From JARYMI01 sp037444845 (GTDB lineage Bacteria > Acidobacteriota > Aminicenantia > Aminicenantales > UBA8522): a stretch of DNA of 39,344 bases. This document shows, one piece after another, positions 1-7,593 of this stretch; positions within the stretch are counted from its first letter, which is position 1; every line of letters starts with the position of its first letter. The stretch lies in contig JBBILQ010000021.1 of assembly GCA_037444845.1 (NCBI GenBank), positions 1 to 39,344 on the forward strand. Direction: 5' to 3'. The position numbers were made by a program, and so were the translations under genes. The notes beneath the pieces are model-generated. The model was not told where the DNA came from and did not search any database. It was given only the letters and a program-made list of their open reading frames with translations.

Positions 1-49
1 CCGCCAGGGGAGGGGGCGTTTTATCGTATCATTTTGTGAATAGATCAGG
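1..49. repeat. Partial copy of the 154-bp miniature element (right end)
   Basis: These 49 bases are identical to 6522-6570, which is the right third of the complete element at 6417-6570. The copy includes the 21-bp right terminal inverted repeat (29-49) and most of the last G/C-rich hairpin. It is cut by the window edge, so the rest of the element probably lies just upstream. Perfect identity over 49 bp argues for recent dispersal or homogenisation of the family. Confidence 0.85.
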
Positions 50-200
50 TTAATAGCTCTATCGATAGAGAACGTCAAAAATTTTTTCTCAGGCATGAAC
101 ACTCTCGTTTATAAAAGACGCTTTTCGTTGACAAATTTTATCAGGCGGCACTCCCAAATAGTGGGGCGGTAGCTGAGGCGAATTTCAATCCTCGAAAATG

Positions 201-229
201 TTGTAGAAGCCGAGGTTTTTTTCTATTAG
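201..229 (+). promoter_or_regulatory. Candidate sigma70-type promoter for the Smr gene
   Basis: TTGTAG (201-206) and TATTAG (224-229) are separated by 17 bp. Transcription would start near 236 and give a short leader holding the AAGGA ribosome site at 237-241. The match to consensus is only moderate in both boxes. Confidence 0.3.
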
Positions 230-250
230 AATGAAAAAGGATAGGTGGAG

Positions 251-535
251 ATGAGTAACGACGAACCGGTCCCGCTCCCGATCGACGGCGTCCTCGACCT
301 CCATGCCTTTCGCGCCGAGCATGTCAAGGACTTAGTCCCTGAATACTTGGAAGAGTGCCGACGCCTCGGCATCACCCATGTCCGCATCATCCACGGCAAG
401 GGGACGGGAGCGCTTCGCCGCACGGTCCACAGCCTTCTCTCCAAGAACCCGCATGTCCTGCGCTTCAAGACCGCTGACCTTACCGGCGGCGGCTGGGGAG
501 CGACAGAAGTCGTCCTTAAATCCAGCTCGTCCTGA
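251..535 (+). CDS. Small stand-alone Smr-domain protein
   Basis: This 94-residue protein is almost entirely an Smr domain, the module found at the C-terminus of MutS2 and in small stand-alone proteins. The two hallmark motifs are visible: DLH at residues 16-18 and HGKGTG at 48-53 followed by a Leu-Arg pair. Smr domains bind or nick branched DNA or cleave RNA in characterised members; which applies here cannot be told. I chose ATG 251 because AAGGA (237-241) lies 9 nt upstream; an in-frame GTG at 245 has no room for a ribosome site. The gene stands alone, and the next gene starts 181 bp downstream. Confidence 0.85.
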   Translation: MSNDEPVPLPIDGVLDLHAFRAEHVKDLVPEYLEECRRLGITHVRIIHGKGTGALRRTVHSLLSKNPHVLRFKTADLTGGGWGATEVVLKSSSS

Positions 536-542
536 ACTTCTC

Positions 543-587
543 CCCGCGCCGGCCGACTGTCGTCCTGGACGCGGGCTCAGTTTTTTT
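543..587 (+). terminator. Possible Rho-independent terminator after the Smr gene
   Basis: CCCGCG (543-548) can pair with CGCGGG (570-575), and a run of seven T follows at 581-587. The loop is long (about 21 nt) and five bases separate the stem from the T-run, so this is a weak terminator candidate. Confidence 0.25.
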
Positions 588-680
588 CTTAATCGGCGAC
601 CAAAAGAATGGTATCGTCTCCTGCGACCGTCCGTCCCGAGGATTTCCGGCCGCGCGATGCTGTCAATCAGGCTGGCAACG

Positions 681-689
681 TGATAAGAT
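681..689 (+). promoter_or_regulatory. Candidate extended -10 promoter for the nitroreductase gene
   Basis: TGA-TAAGAT (681-689) fits an extended -10 element, TGn followed by a -10-like hexamer. No good -35 box is seen at 16-18 bp. Transcription would start near 697, just ahead of the AGAGGAG ribosome site at 704-710. Confidence 0.3.
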
Positions 690-716
690 TCATAGAGGAT
701 TCGAGAGGAGTTGATC

Positions 717-1223
717 ATGGAATTTTTTGAGCTTATCCAGAATCGTTACAGCGTTCGGGCATACCAGGCGAGACCGGTTGAGGAAGAAAAGCTCCGGAAG
801 GTTTTCGAGGCGGCCAACCTCGCCCCGACTGCGGCCAACCGTCAGCCTTTCCGGCTCGTCGTGATTCAAACGAAAGGCCGGGAGAAAGAACTCATGCGAA
901 TCTACAGCCGGGATTGGTTTGCCCAGGCGCCGGTCGTCGTCTGCATGTGCGCGGTGAAGTCGGAGGGATGGGAGAGGAGAGACGGCAAGAATTACGCCGA
1001 GATAGACGCGACGATTGCCATGGACCATCTGATCCTGGCAGCAGCAGACCTCGGGCTGGGAACATGCTGGGTCGCCGCTTTCGACCCCAAGGCGGCCAGG
1101 GAATTGCTTGAGTTGAACGAAGACATGGAGCCCGTCGCGATGACGCCGCTCGGCTATCCCGCTGATTCCTGGAAACCAAAGAAGCGGAAGTCCCTCTCAG
1201 ACCTCGTCCGCTACCTGAAATAG
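717..1223 (+). CDS. Nitroreductase-family FMN oxidoreductase
   Basis: This 168-residue protein belongs to the FMN-dependent nitroreductase family, whose members use NAD(P)H to reduce nitroaromatics, quinones, flavins or enamides. The N-terminus carries the phosphate-binding RYSVRAY motif at about residues 11-17. It is followed by the APTAANRQPF segment (38-47) typical of short nitroreductases. A Gly-rich stretch GLGTCWVAAF and LGYP near the C-terminus complete the fold signature. The length matches short single-domain members that work as homodimers. ATG 717 is preceded by AGAGGAG at a 6-nt spacing; an in-frame TTG at 711 overlaps that site and is not used. The substrate cannot be inferred, and no partner gene is adjacent. 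Confidence 0.88.
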   Translation: MEFFELIQNRYSVRAYQARPVEEEKLRKVFEAANLAPTAANRQPFRLVVIQTKGREKELMRIYSRDWFAQAPVVVCMCAVKSEGWERRDGKNYAEIDATIAMDHLILAAADLGLGTCWVAAFDPKAARELLELNEDMEPVAMTPLGYPADSWKPKKRKSLSDLVRYLK

Positions 1224-1255
1224 CGTGAAGCGACAGCGATTCTGCAACTCTTGAA

Positions 1256-1284
1256 TTGACATTTCTCCGCAGTCCGATTAATCT
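1256..1284 (+). promoter_or_regulatory. Candidate promoter for the DUF4438-like gene
   Basis: TTGACA (1256-1261) is a perfect -35 box. TAATCT (1279-1284) lies 17 bp downstream as a poor -10 match. Transcription would begin near 1291, leaving a leader of about 25 nt with the strong AAGGAGGTG ribosome site. Confidence 0.45.
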
Positions 1285-1315
1285 TTTCCCTGATTTTTCC
1301 GAAGGAGGTGGTCCG

Positions 1316-3196
1316 ATGAACAGAAGAATTGCCTGTCTCGCCGTTCTCATTGTTATGCTCGCAGCGTTCACCGAGATAGAGGAAGCTGCTCAATCCATGA
1401 AAGCTATGTCTATCTCGACAAACAAGGACAAACTTCTCACTCTCGCCGTCCAGGGAAGGGTCGCTGCGGCCCAGCCGGCCAGGTCCTACATCACGACCTG
1501 GGACGGCAAGCCCAAGATGGCCATCGGCGTCGGCGGCATCAACTATAACCTGAAAATCGGAGAAAAAGTTTTCGGCTGGGCGAACGGCGACAGGGCCACT
1601 GTCGGGGTTTCGGCGGAGGGAATCGGCGAGGATCGATTCAACGCGTCCTGGACTGTCTACACGTCGGTCGGCAACGAGGCAAAGGTCACAAGCGGCGCGG
1701 CGCGCGGCGCTAAGGGGATCGTCGTCGGCAAATTCGGGGGCTATGTCCTGCTTCACTTCGACGACAGCGCGCTCGAGAAGCTCACTATCGGCGATACACT
1801 CCAGGCCAAGGCTTGCGGCATCGGCCTCGAGATTGAAGGGTTTAAGGATGTCTTTGTCCACAGCCTGTCGCCCGAGCTCCTGGAAAAGCTCGGGATCAAG
1901 GCGGTTGATGGTAAGCTCGAGGTCCCGGTGGTCAAGGAGATTCCGGCTGAGATCGTTGGCCAGGGAGCGGGCGGGTCGAGCCTTTCCGGAAACTGGCACA
2001 TCCAGACTTGTTACGCTCCGGATATCGAAAAGCACGGCCTGGAGGAATTGCGGTTTGGGGACCTCGTTTTGCTCAAGGACGTCCAGACCGATTACGGGAA
2101 AGGCTACTACAAAGGCGGAGCGACTGTCGGCGTTGTTTGCAGCGGACCGAGCGATGTCTCGGGCCTTGGCATCGGCGTCACGCCAATCCTGTCAACGCGC
2201 TCAGGGAAGCTTGTTGGGCGGTTGGAGCCCGGGGCGAATATCGGCAAGTATCTCGGGATAAGAATGAAAAAGAAGGAGGCCGGACAGGCCGGCCGCGCGT
2301 CGAACGCAAGGAGCGCTGGGGGGCAAACCGCGACCCTGAAGACCAATAAAGACGATCTCATCGTGACGGCTGTTGATGGTGTCGTCCAGCCCCCCTATGG
2401 CCGCGATTATTCGGTGACCTATGACGGCCGTTCGACCGTCGACATCGGGATGGCCTCGATCAACTACAGCGTCACGCTCGGCGACCCCGCCTACGGCTGG
2501 GCCAGTGCCGACCACGTGGAGCCCGACGTGACCATCCAGGGACGCGACCGGCCCTCGCCGGGCGATTGCGCGCTGGCCATCCTGGCGTGCATCGGCAACG
2601 AAGCCAGAGTTGTGAGCGGCGAGGCGAAAGACGCGAAGGGATTCTACATCGGAAGGCATGCGGGCGCGCACGACCTGGTGTGGTTCCCGAAAGACGCTGT
2701 CGAGAAGTTAGCTCTCAACGACAGGATTCAGGTCAAGGCCAGGGGAGTGGGGCTGAAGATTGAGGGGTTTGAGGACGTGCGGGTGAACAAGCTGGCGCCG
2801 GAGCTCCTCGAAAAAATTGGGATCACGGTAGACGGGGACGAGCTTATCGTGCCCGTGGTAATGGAAGTGCCCGGACATATCATGGGTTCGGGTATAGGCT
2901 ATTCTTTCATCGAGACGATCGACTACGACATCCAGACAACGTGCCCAGAAACCGTCGAAGAGCTCGGCCTAAAGAAGCTCAGGCTGGGCGACCTTGTGGC
3001 CATCAGGGACCATTACGATTTCTATGGCCTGGGAAGATACAAAGGGGCGGTGACGATCGGCGTCTGCATCCACGGGTTCAGCGACTCGGCTGGCCACGGC
3101 CCGGGGCTAAACCCGATCCTTAGTGCGATGCCAGGACGGATCAGGACACGAATCGACCCAAACGCCAACATGGCTTTTTATTTGGGATTGCGGTAG
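1316..3196 (+). CDS. Exported tandem DUF4438-like protein
   Basis: This 626-residue protein starts with a signal-peptide-like segment: Arg-Arg at residues 3-4, then a hydrophobic run to about residue 17. Two homologous regions follow, about residues 30-315 and 340-626, joined by a low-complexity Gly/Ala/Arg linker. Both show the same series of motifs: TNKD near the start, GNEA(K/R)V, PELLEK(L/I)GI, D/H-IQT, LR.GDLV and NP or TP-ILS, ending in a PxANxxxYLG(I/L)R segment. This matches my recollection of the bacterial DUF4438 family, whose function is unknown. The second copy keeps HVEPDV and GHGPG; in the first these are GDRATVGV and GLGIG, so it may be inactive. ATG 1316 has AAGGAGGTG 5 nt upstream. 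Tandem arrangement and export are clear from sequence; any function would be a guess. Confidence 0.65.
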   Translation: MNRRIACLAVLIVMLAAFTEIEEAAQSMKAMSISTNKDKLLTLAVQGRVAAAQPARSYITTWDGKPKMAIGVGGINYNLKIGEKVFGWANGDRATVGVSAEGIGEDRFNASWTVYTSVGNEAKVTSGAARGAKGIVVGKFGGYVLLHFDDSALEKLTIGDTLQAKACGIGLEIEGFKDVFVHSLSPELLEKLGIKAVDGKLEVPVVKEIPAEIVGQGAGGSSLSGNWHIQTCYAPDIEKHGLEELRFGDLVLLKDVQTDYGKGYYKGGATVGVVCSGPSDVSGLGIGVTPILSTRSGKLVGRLEPGANIGKYLGIRMKKKEAGQAGRASNARSAGGQTATLKTNKDDLIVTAVDGVVQPPYGRDYSVTYDGRSTVDIGMASINYSVTLGDPAYGWASADHVEPDVTIQGRDRPSPGDCALAILACIGNEARVVSGEAKDAKGFYIGRHAGAHDLVWFPKDAVEKLALNDRIQVKARGVGLKIEGFEDVRVNKLAPELLEKIGITVDGDELIVPVVMEVPGHIMGSGIGYSFIETIDYDIQTTCPETVEELGLKKLRLGDLVAIRDHYDFYGLGRYKGAVTIGVCIHGFSDSAGHGPGLNPILSAMPGRIRTRIDPNANMAFYLGLR

Positions 3197-3292
3197 AACC
3201 CCAAATTTGCCGATAGAATCACAGACGTGTCCTTTCGCGGTTCACCCCTTGTGCCCCTTCGCAGTTTTTCTTGTTAATTTTTAAATAATATA

Positions 3293-3321
3293 TTGACATT
3301 TGTATCCTTTTTGGTTACAAT
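3293..3321 (+). promoter_or_regulatory. Strong sigma70-type promoter of the HTH regulator
   Basis: TTGACA (3293-3298) and TACAAT (3316-3321) are spaced by exactly 17 bp, eleven of twelve bases matching consensus. The -10 box ends 10 nt before ATG 3332, so transcription should start only a few bases upstream of the start codon. No Shine-Dalgarno sequence exists in between, which predicts a leaderless or near-leaderless mRNA. Confidence 0.8.
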
Positions 3322-3341
3322 TGTACCTAAAATGGATACAA
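3300..3341. promoter_or_regulatory. Twin inverted-repeat operators over promoter and start codon
   Basis: Two inverted repeats stand side by side. The first is TTGTATCC (3300-3307), N5, GGTTACAA (3313-3320). The second is TTGTACC (3321-3327), N6, GGATACAA (3334-3341). Each half-site follows a TTGTAtCC pattern with one deviation or one missing base. Site 1 covers the spacer and -10 box; site 2 covers the predicted transcription start and the ATG. This layout is typical of autorepression by the adjacent HTH protein, which is my inference. Confidence 0.7.
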
Positions 3342-3616
3342 TAAACATATTTAATGATCCACTCGAAGCTTTGTTCGGGAAAACGCGGCGTTCAATACTG
3401 GCCCTTCTTTACAGTCATCCTGATGAACCCTACTACCTGAGAAAGATCTTCCGGCTTGCTGGCGTTTCCACTGGCGGAGGACAGAGGGAATTGAAGCGGC
3501 TCTCCGAAGCCAGCATTCTCGTGCGCAGTGCGGCCGAAGGCCGGGTGTATTTCCAGGCTAACCCGGCCTGTCCTGTTTACGCCGAGCTTAAAGGGCTATT
3601 CCTGGGCAAATTCTAA
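3332..3616 (+). CDS. Short winged-HTH regulator, lacking a nucleotidyltransferase domain
   Basis: This 94-residue protein is nearly all one winged helix-turn-helix. A LFGKTRRSILALLYSHPDE segment leads into the recognition region (YYLRKIFRLAGVSTGGGQRELKRL split around residues 32-56). The wing region contains GRVYFQANP, and the protein ends at AELKGLF. I know this HTH type mainly as the N-terminal half of proteins that continue into a MNT-type nucleotidyltransferase domain beginning right after a similar ELKGL segment. Here the frame stops, and no remnant of that domain is visible downstream. ATG 3332 lies inside operator 2, and there is no Shine-Dalgarno. In-frame codons upstream (from 3293) fall within the promoter and cannot be translated from it. 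ppdK follows 79 bp later with its own promoter; whether it is a target is unknown. Confidence 0.75.
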   Translation: MDTINIFNDPLEALFGKTRRSILALLYSHPDEPYYLRKIFRLAGVSTGGGQRELKRLSEASILVRSAAEGRVYFQANPACPVYAELKGLFLGKF

Positions 3617-3638
3617 GAGATAAATTCCCGCCGAAGCG

Positions 3639-3667
3639 TTGCTTTTTTGGTTCCTTCCAGGTATATT
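3639..3667 (+). promoter_or_regulatory. Candidate ppdK promoter
   Basis: TTGCTT (3639-3644) and TATATT (3662-3667) are spaced by 17 bp. Transcription would start near 3674 and give a 20-nt leader containing the AGAGGAG ribosome site. The -10 match is good, the -35 match partial. Confidence 0.45.
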
Positions 3668-3695
3668 GATAGGCTAATTTAAGAGGAGATGAACG

Positions 3696-6416
3696 ATGTC
3701 TGAAAAGTTTATCTATTTTTTCTCGTCCCAGCAGACAGACGGCAACAAGAGCATGAAGGACCTGCTTGGCGGCAAGGGCGCCAACCTGGCTGAGATGGCC
3801 GGGATCGGGCTGCCTGTTCCGCCAGGGTTCACCATCTCAACCGGAGTCTGCAACATTTTCACGCAAGCCGGAGAGACGCTGCCGGCCGAAGTTGAGGAAG
3901 AAATCAAGGCCAACATCAAAAAACTGGAAGACCTCACCGGCCAGAAGTTTGGCGACCCGGGAAATCCGCTCCTTGTTTCGGTCCGGTCGGGCGCGAAATT
4001 CTCCATGCCGGGGATGATGGATACTGTGCTCAACCTCGGCCTCAACGACGGGACTCTCGAGGGCCTCGTCAGGAAAAGCGGCAGCCGCCGGTTCGCGCTG
4101 GACTGCTACCGCCGGCTTCTCCATATGTTCGGGGATGTCGTCATGGAAGTCGCCAAAAAAAGATTTGAGGAAATTCTCGTCGCCCGCAAGGCGAAATACG
4201 GAATCTCCCAGGATTTCGAGCTGACAGAGCCGATCCTGGAGGAGCTCATCAACGGCTACAAAGGGCTCATCGAGAAAGAAACTGGCAGGGATTTTCCCCA
4301 GGACGTCGAAGAGCAGCTGGCGATGGCCATCAGGGCGGTCTTTAAATCCTGGAACAACCCAAGGGCTGTGACCTACCGCCGCCTCAACCATATCCCCGAC
4401 AACCTGGGAACAGCGGTCAACATCCAGCTCATGGTCTTCGGCAACATCGGGCAGGAATCGGGCACCGGGGTCGGGTTCACCAGGAACCCGGCAACGGGAA
4501 AAAAGGAGCTCTACGGCGAGTACCTGCTCAACGCCCAGGGAGAAGACGTCGTGGCCGGCATCCGCACGCCGTCGCCGCTCGGCAAGCTTGAATTGGAAAT
4601 GCCGAAGGCCTACCGAGAGCTCAAGGAAATCACGACCAACCTCGAGCGCCACTACGGAGATGTCCAGGATTTTGAGTTCACTATCGAAGACGGCAAGCTT
4701 TACATGCTCCAGACGCGAAACGGGAAGCGCACCGGCCAGGCTGCGGTCAAGATCGCGGTTGACATGGTTGAAGAAGGGTTGACCACGAAAGAAGGAGCGC
4801 TGCTCCAGGTCGAGCCGGACGCCCTCAACCAGCTCCTCCACCCTGTCTTTGTGGCTGAGGAAAAAGCCAGGCATGAGGTTTTCGCTAAGGGACTGGCGGC
4901 CTCGCCAGGAGCAGCAGCCGGGCAGGCGGTTTTTACGGCCGAGGAAGCGGTCGAGTGGAAGAAAGCCGGCCGCAAGGTCATCTTAGTTAGGGCCGAAACG
5001 TCACCCGACGACATTCATGGCATGAGCGCTTCCCAGGGCATCCTGACCGCGACCGGCGGCATGACCTCGCACGCGGCCGTGGTCGGACGCCAGATGGGCA
5101 AGCCGGCTGTTGTCGGCTGCGGCGCTCTGCGGATCGACGAAGAGGGGAGATGTTTTTTCGTCGGCAGCAAGAAATACGGACAGGGCGACTGGGTTTCCAT
5201 CGACGGGAGCACCGGAGAAGTCCTGGCTGGAGAGATCAAGACTCAGCCTTCAGAGATTATCCAGGTCATCAGGGGAGAAAAGAAACGCGAGGAGTCGGAA
5301 CTCTACCAGTATTTCACCAAGCTCCTTGCCTGGGCGGATGAGATGAGAAAGCTCGGCGTCAGGGCCAACGCTGACACGCCCGCGGACGCCCGGATGGCCT
5401 TCGCTTTTGGCGGCGAGGGCATCGGGCTGGCCCGAACCGAGCATATGTTCTTCGAGAAAGAACGGCTTCCCTTCATCAAGGAGATGATTCTCTCAGGAAG
5501 CGAAGAGAAGAGGCGCGAGGCCCTGGCAAAACTTCTTCCCTTCCAGAGGAAGGATTTTTACGAACTCTTCAAGGAGATGCACGGCCATCCCGTGACGATC
5601 CGGACGATCGACCCTCCGCTCCATGAGTTCTTGCCGCGGCGGGAGGACTTGATGGTCGAGCTCGCCGAGCTCCGGACAAAGCCGAGGAAGAATAAACAGA
5701 AGATTGAAGAGCTTGAAAAGCTTCTCCAGCGTGTCAACCAGCTCACCGAGTTCAACCCGATGCTCGGACACAGGGGCTGCCGGCTGGGGGTTTCCTACCC
5801 GGAAATAATCGAGATGCAGGCGACGGCCATCTTTGAGGCTGTCTGCCAGGTCGTTAAGGAAGGAGAAAAAGTCTACCCCGAGATCATGATTCCGCTGGTC
5901 GGTCACGTGGCCGAGCTTGTCAACCAGAAAAGGATTATCGACAAAGTGGCGGCCGAGGTGATGGCGAAATGCGGCGTTAAAACGGACTACCTGGTCGGGA
6001 CGATGATCGAGATCCCCAGGGCCGCCCTCACGGCCGACGAGATCGCCCGGGAGGCTGAATTCTTCTCGTTCGGGACAAACGACCTGACCCAGACGACTTA
6101 CGGGATTTCACGCGACGACGGCGGCAAGTTTCTCAATTATTATCTCGCCCACGGCATCTGGCAGGACGACCCCTTCGAGACGGTGGATGCTCAGGGCGTC
6201 GGAGAGCTGATGAAGATCGCCGTGGAGAGGGGAAGGAAAACACGGGCCACCCTCAAGGTCGGCATCTGCGGCGTCCACGGAGGCGACCCCCGGTCCATCT
6301 TCTTCTGCCATAAGATCGGCCTGAATTATGTCAGCTGCTCAGCCTACCAGATTCCTATCGCCCGGCTGGCCGCGGCCCAGGTGAGCATTGGCAAAAAAGA
6401 GTCCGACGCCGACTGA
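3696..6416 (+). CDS. ppdK: Pyruvate, phosphate dikinase
   Basis: This 906-residue enzyme interconverts pyruvate, ATP and phosphate with phosphoenolpyruvate, AMP and pyrophosphate. It works in gluconeogenesis or, reversed, in PPi-linked glycolysis. The N-terminal ATP-grasp domain begins with GGKGANLAEM and carries the PVPPGFTIS segment. The central swivelling domain has the phosphohistidine motif GGMTSHAAVVGR with His459. The C-terminal PEP-binding barrel has LGHRGCRLG, FGTNDLTQ and GICGVHGGDP with the catalytic Cys858. Length and domain order are those of full-length PPDKs. ATG 3696 has AGAGGAG 7 nt upstream. The stop codon TGA (6414-6416) is contiguous with a miniature element and forms part of its presumed target duplication. 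No PPDK regulatory protein gene is adjacent. Confidence 0.98.
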   Translation: MSEKFIYFFSSQQTDGNKSMKDLLGGKGANLAEMAGIGLPVPPGFTISTGVCNIFTQAGETLPAEVEEEIKANIKKLEDLTGQKFGDPGNPLLVSVRSGAKFSMPGMMDTVLNLGLNDGTLEGLVRKSGSRRFALDCYRRLLHMFGDVVMEVAKKRFEEILVARKAKYGISQDFELTEPILEELINGYKGLIEKETGRDFPQDVEEQLAMAIRAVFKSWNNPRAVTYRRLNHIPDNLGTAVNIQLMVFGNIGQESGTGVGFTRNPATGKKELYGEYLLNAQGEDVVAGIRTPSPLGKLELEMPKAYRELKEITTNLERHYGDVQDFEFTIEDGKLYMLQTRNGKRTGQAAVKIAVDMVEEGLTTKEGALLQVEPDALNQLLHPVFVAEEKARHEVFAKGLAASPGAAAGQAVFTAEEAVEWKKAGRKVILVRAETSPDDIHGMSASQGILTATGGMTSHAAVVGRQMGKPAVVGCGALRIDEEGRCFFVGSKKYGQGDWVSIDGSTGEVLAGEIKTQPSEIIQVIRGEKKREESELYQYFTKLLAWADEMRKLGVRANADTPADARMAFAFGGEGIGLARTEHMFFEKERLPFIKEMILSGSEEKRREALAKLLPFQRKDFYELFKEMHGHPVTIRTIDPPLHEFLPRREDLMVELAELRTKPRKNKQKIEELEKLLQRVNQLTEFNPMLGHRGCRLGVSYPEIIEMQATAIFEAVCQVVKEGEKVYPEIMIPLVGHVAELVNQKRIIDKVAAEVMAKCGVKTDYLVGTMIEIPRAALTADEIAREAEFFSFGTNDLTQTTYGISRDDGGKFLNYYLAHGIWQDDPFETVDAQGVGELMKIAVERGRKTRATLKVGICGVHGGDPRSIFFCHKIGLNYVSCSAYQIPIARLAAAQVSIGKKESDAD

Positions 6417-6570
6417 CCTGGACTATTCACGAAATGAAAGGAAAAAATCTCCTCTCCCCATGTGGGAGAGGGTCGGGGTGAGGGGGATCATTCAAAGATT
6501 CCCCCTCCCCTCTATCCCCTCCCGCCAGGGGAGGGGGCGTTTTATCGTATCATTTTGTGAATAGATCAGG
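6417..6570. mobile_element. 154-bp MITE-like element with 21-bp terminal inverted repeats
   Basis: The ends, 6417-6437 and 6550-6570, are inverted repeats matching at 18 of 21 positions; they begin CCTG and end CAGG. CTGA flanks both ends (6413-6416 and 6571-6574) as a possible 4-bp target duplication. Inside are three purine/pyrimidine-rich hairpins: 6452-6470 (stem CTCTCCC), 6480-6507 (stem GAGGGGGA) and 6516-6536 (stem CCCCTCCC). There is no coding capacity. The element fills the space between convergent ppdK and the proline dehydrogenase gene and may act as a bidirectional terminator. A second, truncated copy opens the window. Confidence 0.75.
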
Positions 6571-6584
6571 CTGATTGATTTTTT

Positions 6585-7433
6585 TTATTTTTTAAAGAAA
6601 CTCTTCAGGAAGAAGAAGACGTTCTCTTTTCTCTCCCTCAGCCGCCTCAAGGAATACGGCAGCCAGTGGGTGCCGAAGGGGACATAGCAGCGAACCCTGT
6701 AACCTTCCTCGGCCAGCTTCTGGAACGTCTTGTTCCGGATGCCGTAAAGATACTGGAATTCGTACCGGTCACTGACGATGTTGTGGCTGGCCGCGTATTC
6801 CTTGGTCCATTTGATGAGCTTGTCATCGTGCGTGGCAATGGCCGGGTAGACGCCCTCCCTGAAAAGCATCTCCGCGAGCTTGATGAAATTGGCCCGGATA
6901 TCCTTCATCTTCTTGATGGCGATTTCTTTGGGCTCTTTGTAGGCGCCTTTGCAGAGCCGGACTTTGGCTTTGATTTTGTTGATGTCCTGGACGTCCCTTT
7001 CGGAACGGAAAAGATAGGCCTGGATGACGATCCCGACGTTATCGAACTTTTCCCTTAGCCGGTAAAAGATGTCAAGGGTTAGCTGGGTGTGGGGCGATCC
7101 TTCCATGTCGATCCTGACAAAATTGCCGTGCTCCTTAGCCTTGCTGACGATCTTGGTTATATTCTCGTAGCAATATTCCTGGTTAATATCGAGACCCATC
7201 TGGGTCAACTTCAGCGAGGCGTGGGAGTTTATTCCCGCTTTGGGAATGGCCTCCAGGAGGTCAAGATAAGCCTGGACAGCCATGTCGGCCGTCTCCCTGT
7301 CCTTGACGCTTTCACCGAGGAAATCGAGCGTGGCCATGATGCTTTTTTCATTAAGTTTTTTTACAGCCTTGATGGCGTCGCCAATCGTCTCGCCGGCCAC
7401 AAAGCTTCTGGCCATCCTGGTTAGAAATTTCAT
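6585..7433 (-). CDS. Proline dehydrogenase (PRODH family)
   Basis: This 282-residue protein is a monofunctional FAD-linked proline dehydrogenase, which oxidises L-proline to pyrroline-5-carboxylate and passes electrons to the membrane quinone pool. Visible PRODH motifs, in order, are LKLTQMGLDI, VRIDMEGS, a VIQAYLFRSERD strand, VRLCKGAYKE, ATHDD and YEFQYLYGIR. The C-terminal RCYVPFGTHWLPYSLRRLRER holds the substrate-binding Arg pair. The length is right for the single-domain type; the P5C dehydrogenase partner is not in the window. ATG 7433 has AAGGAGAGG about 6-8 nt upstream. The gene reads toward the 154-bp element and ppdK. It is divergent from the deacetylase-like gene across a 160-bp gap. 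Confidence 0.93.
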   Translation of the reverse strand: MKFLTRMARSFVAGETIGDAIKAVKKLNEKSIMATLDFLGESVKDRETADMAVQAYLDLLEAIPKAGINSHASLKLTQMGLDINQEYCYENITKIVSKAKEHGNFVRIDMEGSPHTQLTLDIFYRLREKFDNVGIVIQAYLFRSERDVQDINKIKAKVRLCKGAYKEPKEIAIKKMKDIRANFIKLAEMLFREGVYPAIATHDDKLIKWTKEYAASHNIVSDRYEFQYLYGIRNKTFQKLAEEGYRVRCYVPFGTHWLPYSLRRLRERKENVFFFLKSFFKK

Positions 7434-7487
7434 GAGTGCCTCTCCTTATTATGGATTCTTTTTTAGGAAATTAGGACTAAGGCCTAT

Positions 7488-7515
7488 ATCATATGAATTT
7501 CCCCGCCGATTTCAA
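7488..7515 (-). promoter_or_regulatory. Candidate promoter of the proline dehydrogenase gene
   Basis: On the minus strand TTGAAA (7515-7510) and TATGAT (7493-7488) are spaced by 16 bp. A leader of roughly 48 nt would carry the AAGGAGAGG ribosome site. Confidence 0.4.
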
Positions 7516-7593
7516 GCTCAACCTTGCGGGCTTTTCCTTCGCGGCGTTTTTTGGTATGAATATTAGCTCTGCGCCTGATATAGCGGAAGCACG

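Noticed and set aside
57..70. 14-base palindrome CTCTATCGATAGAG near the left edge
   Set aside because: Perfect but short, with the T-run 12 bases downstream; too weak for a terminator and no matching site elsewhere for an operator.
128..133. TTGACA as a promoter for the Smr gene
   Set aside because: No acceptable -10 hexamer at 16-18 bp downstream; the pair at 201-229 fits better.
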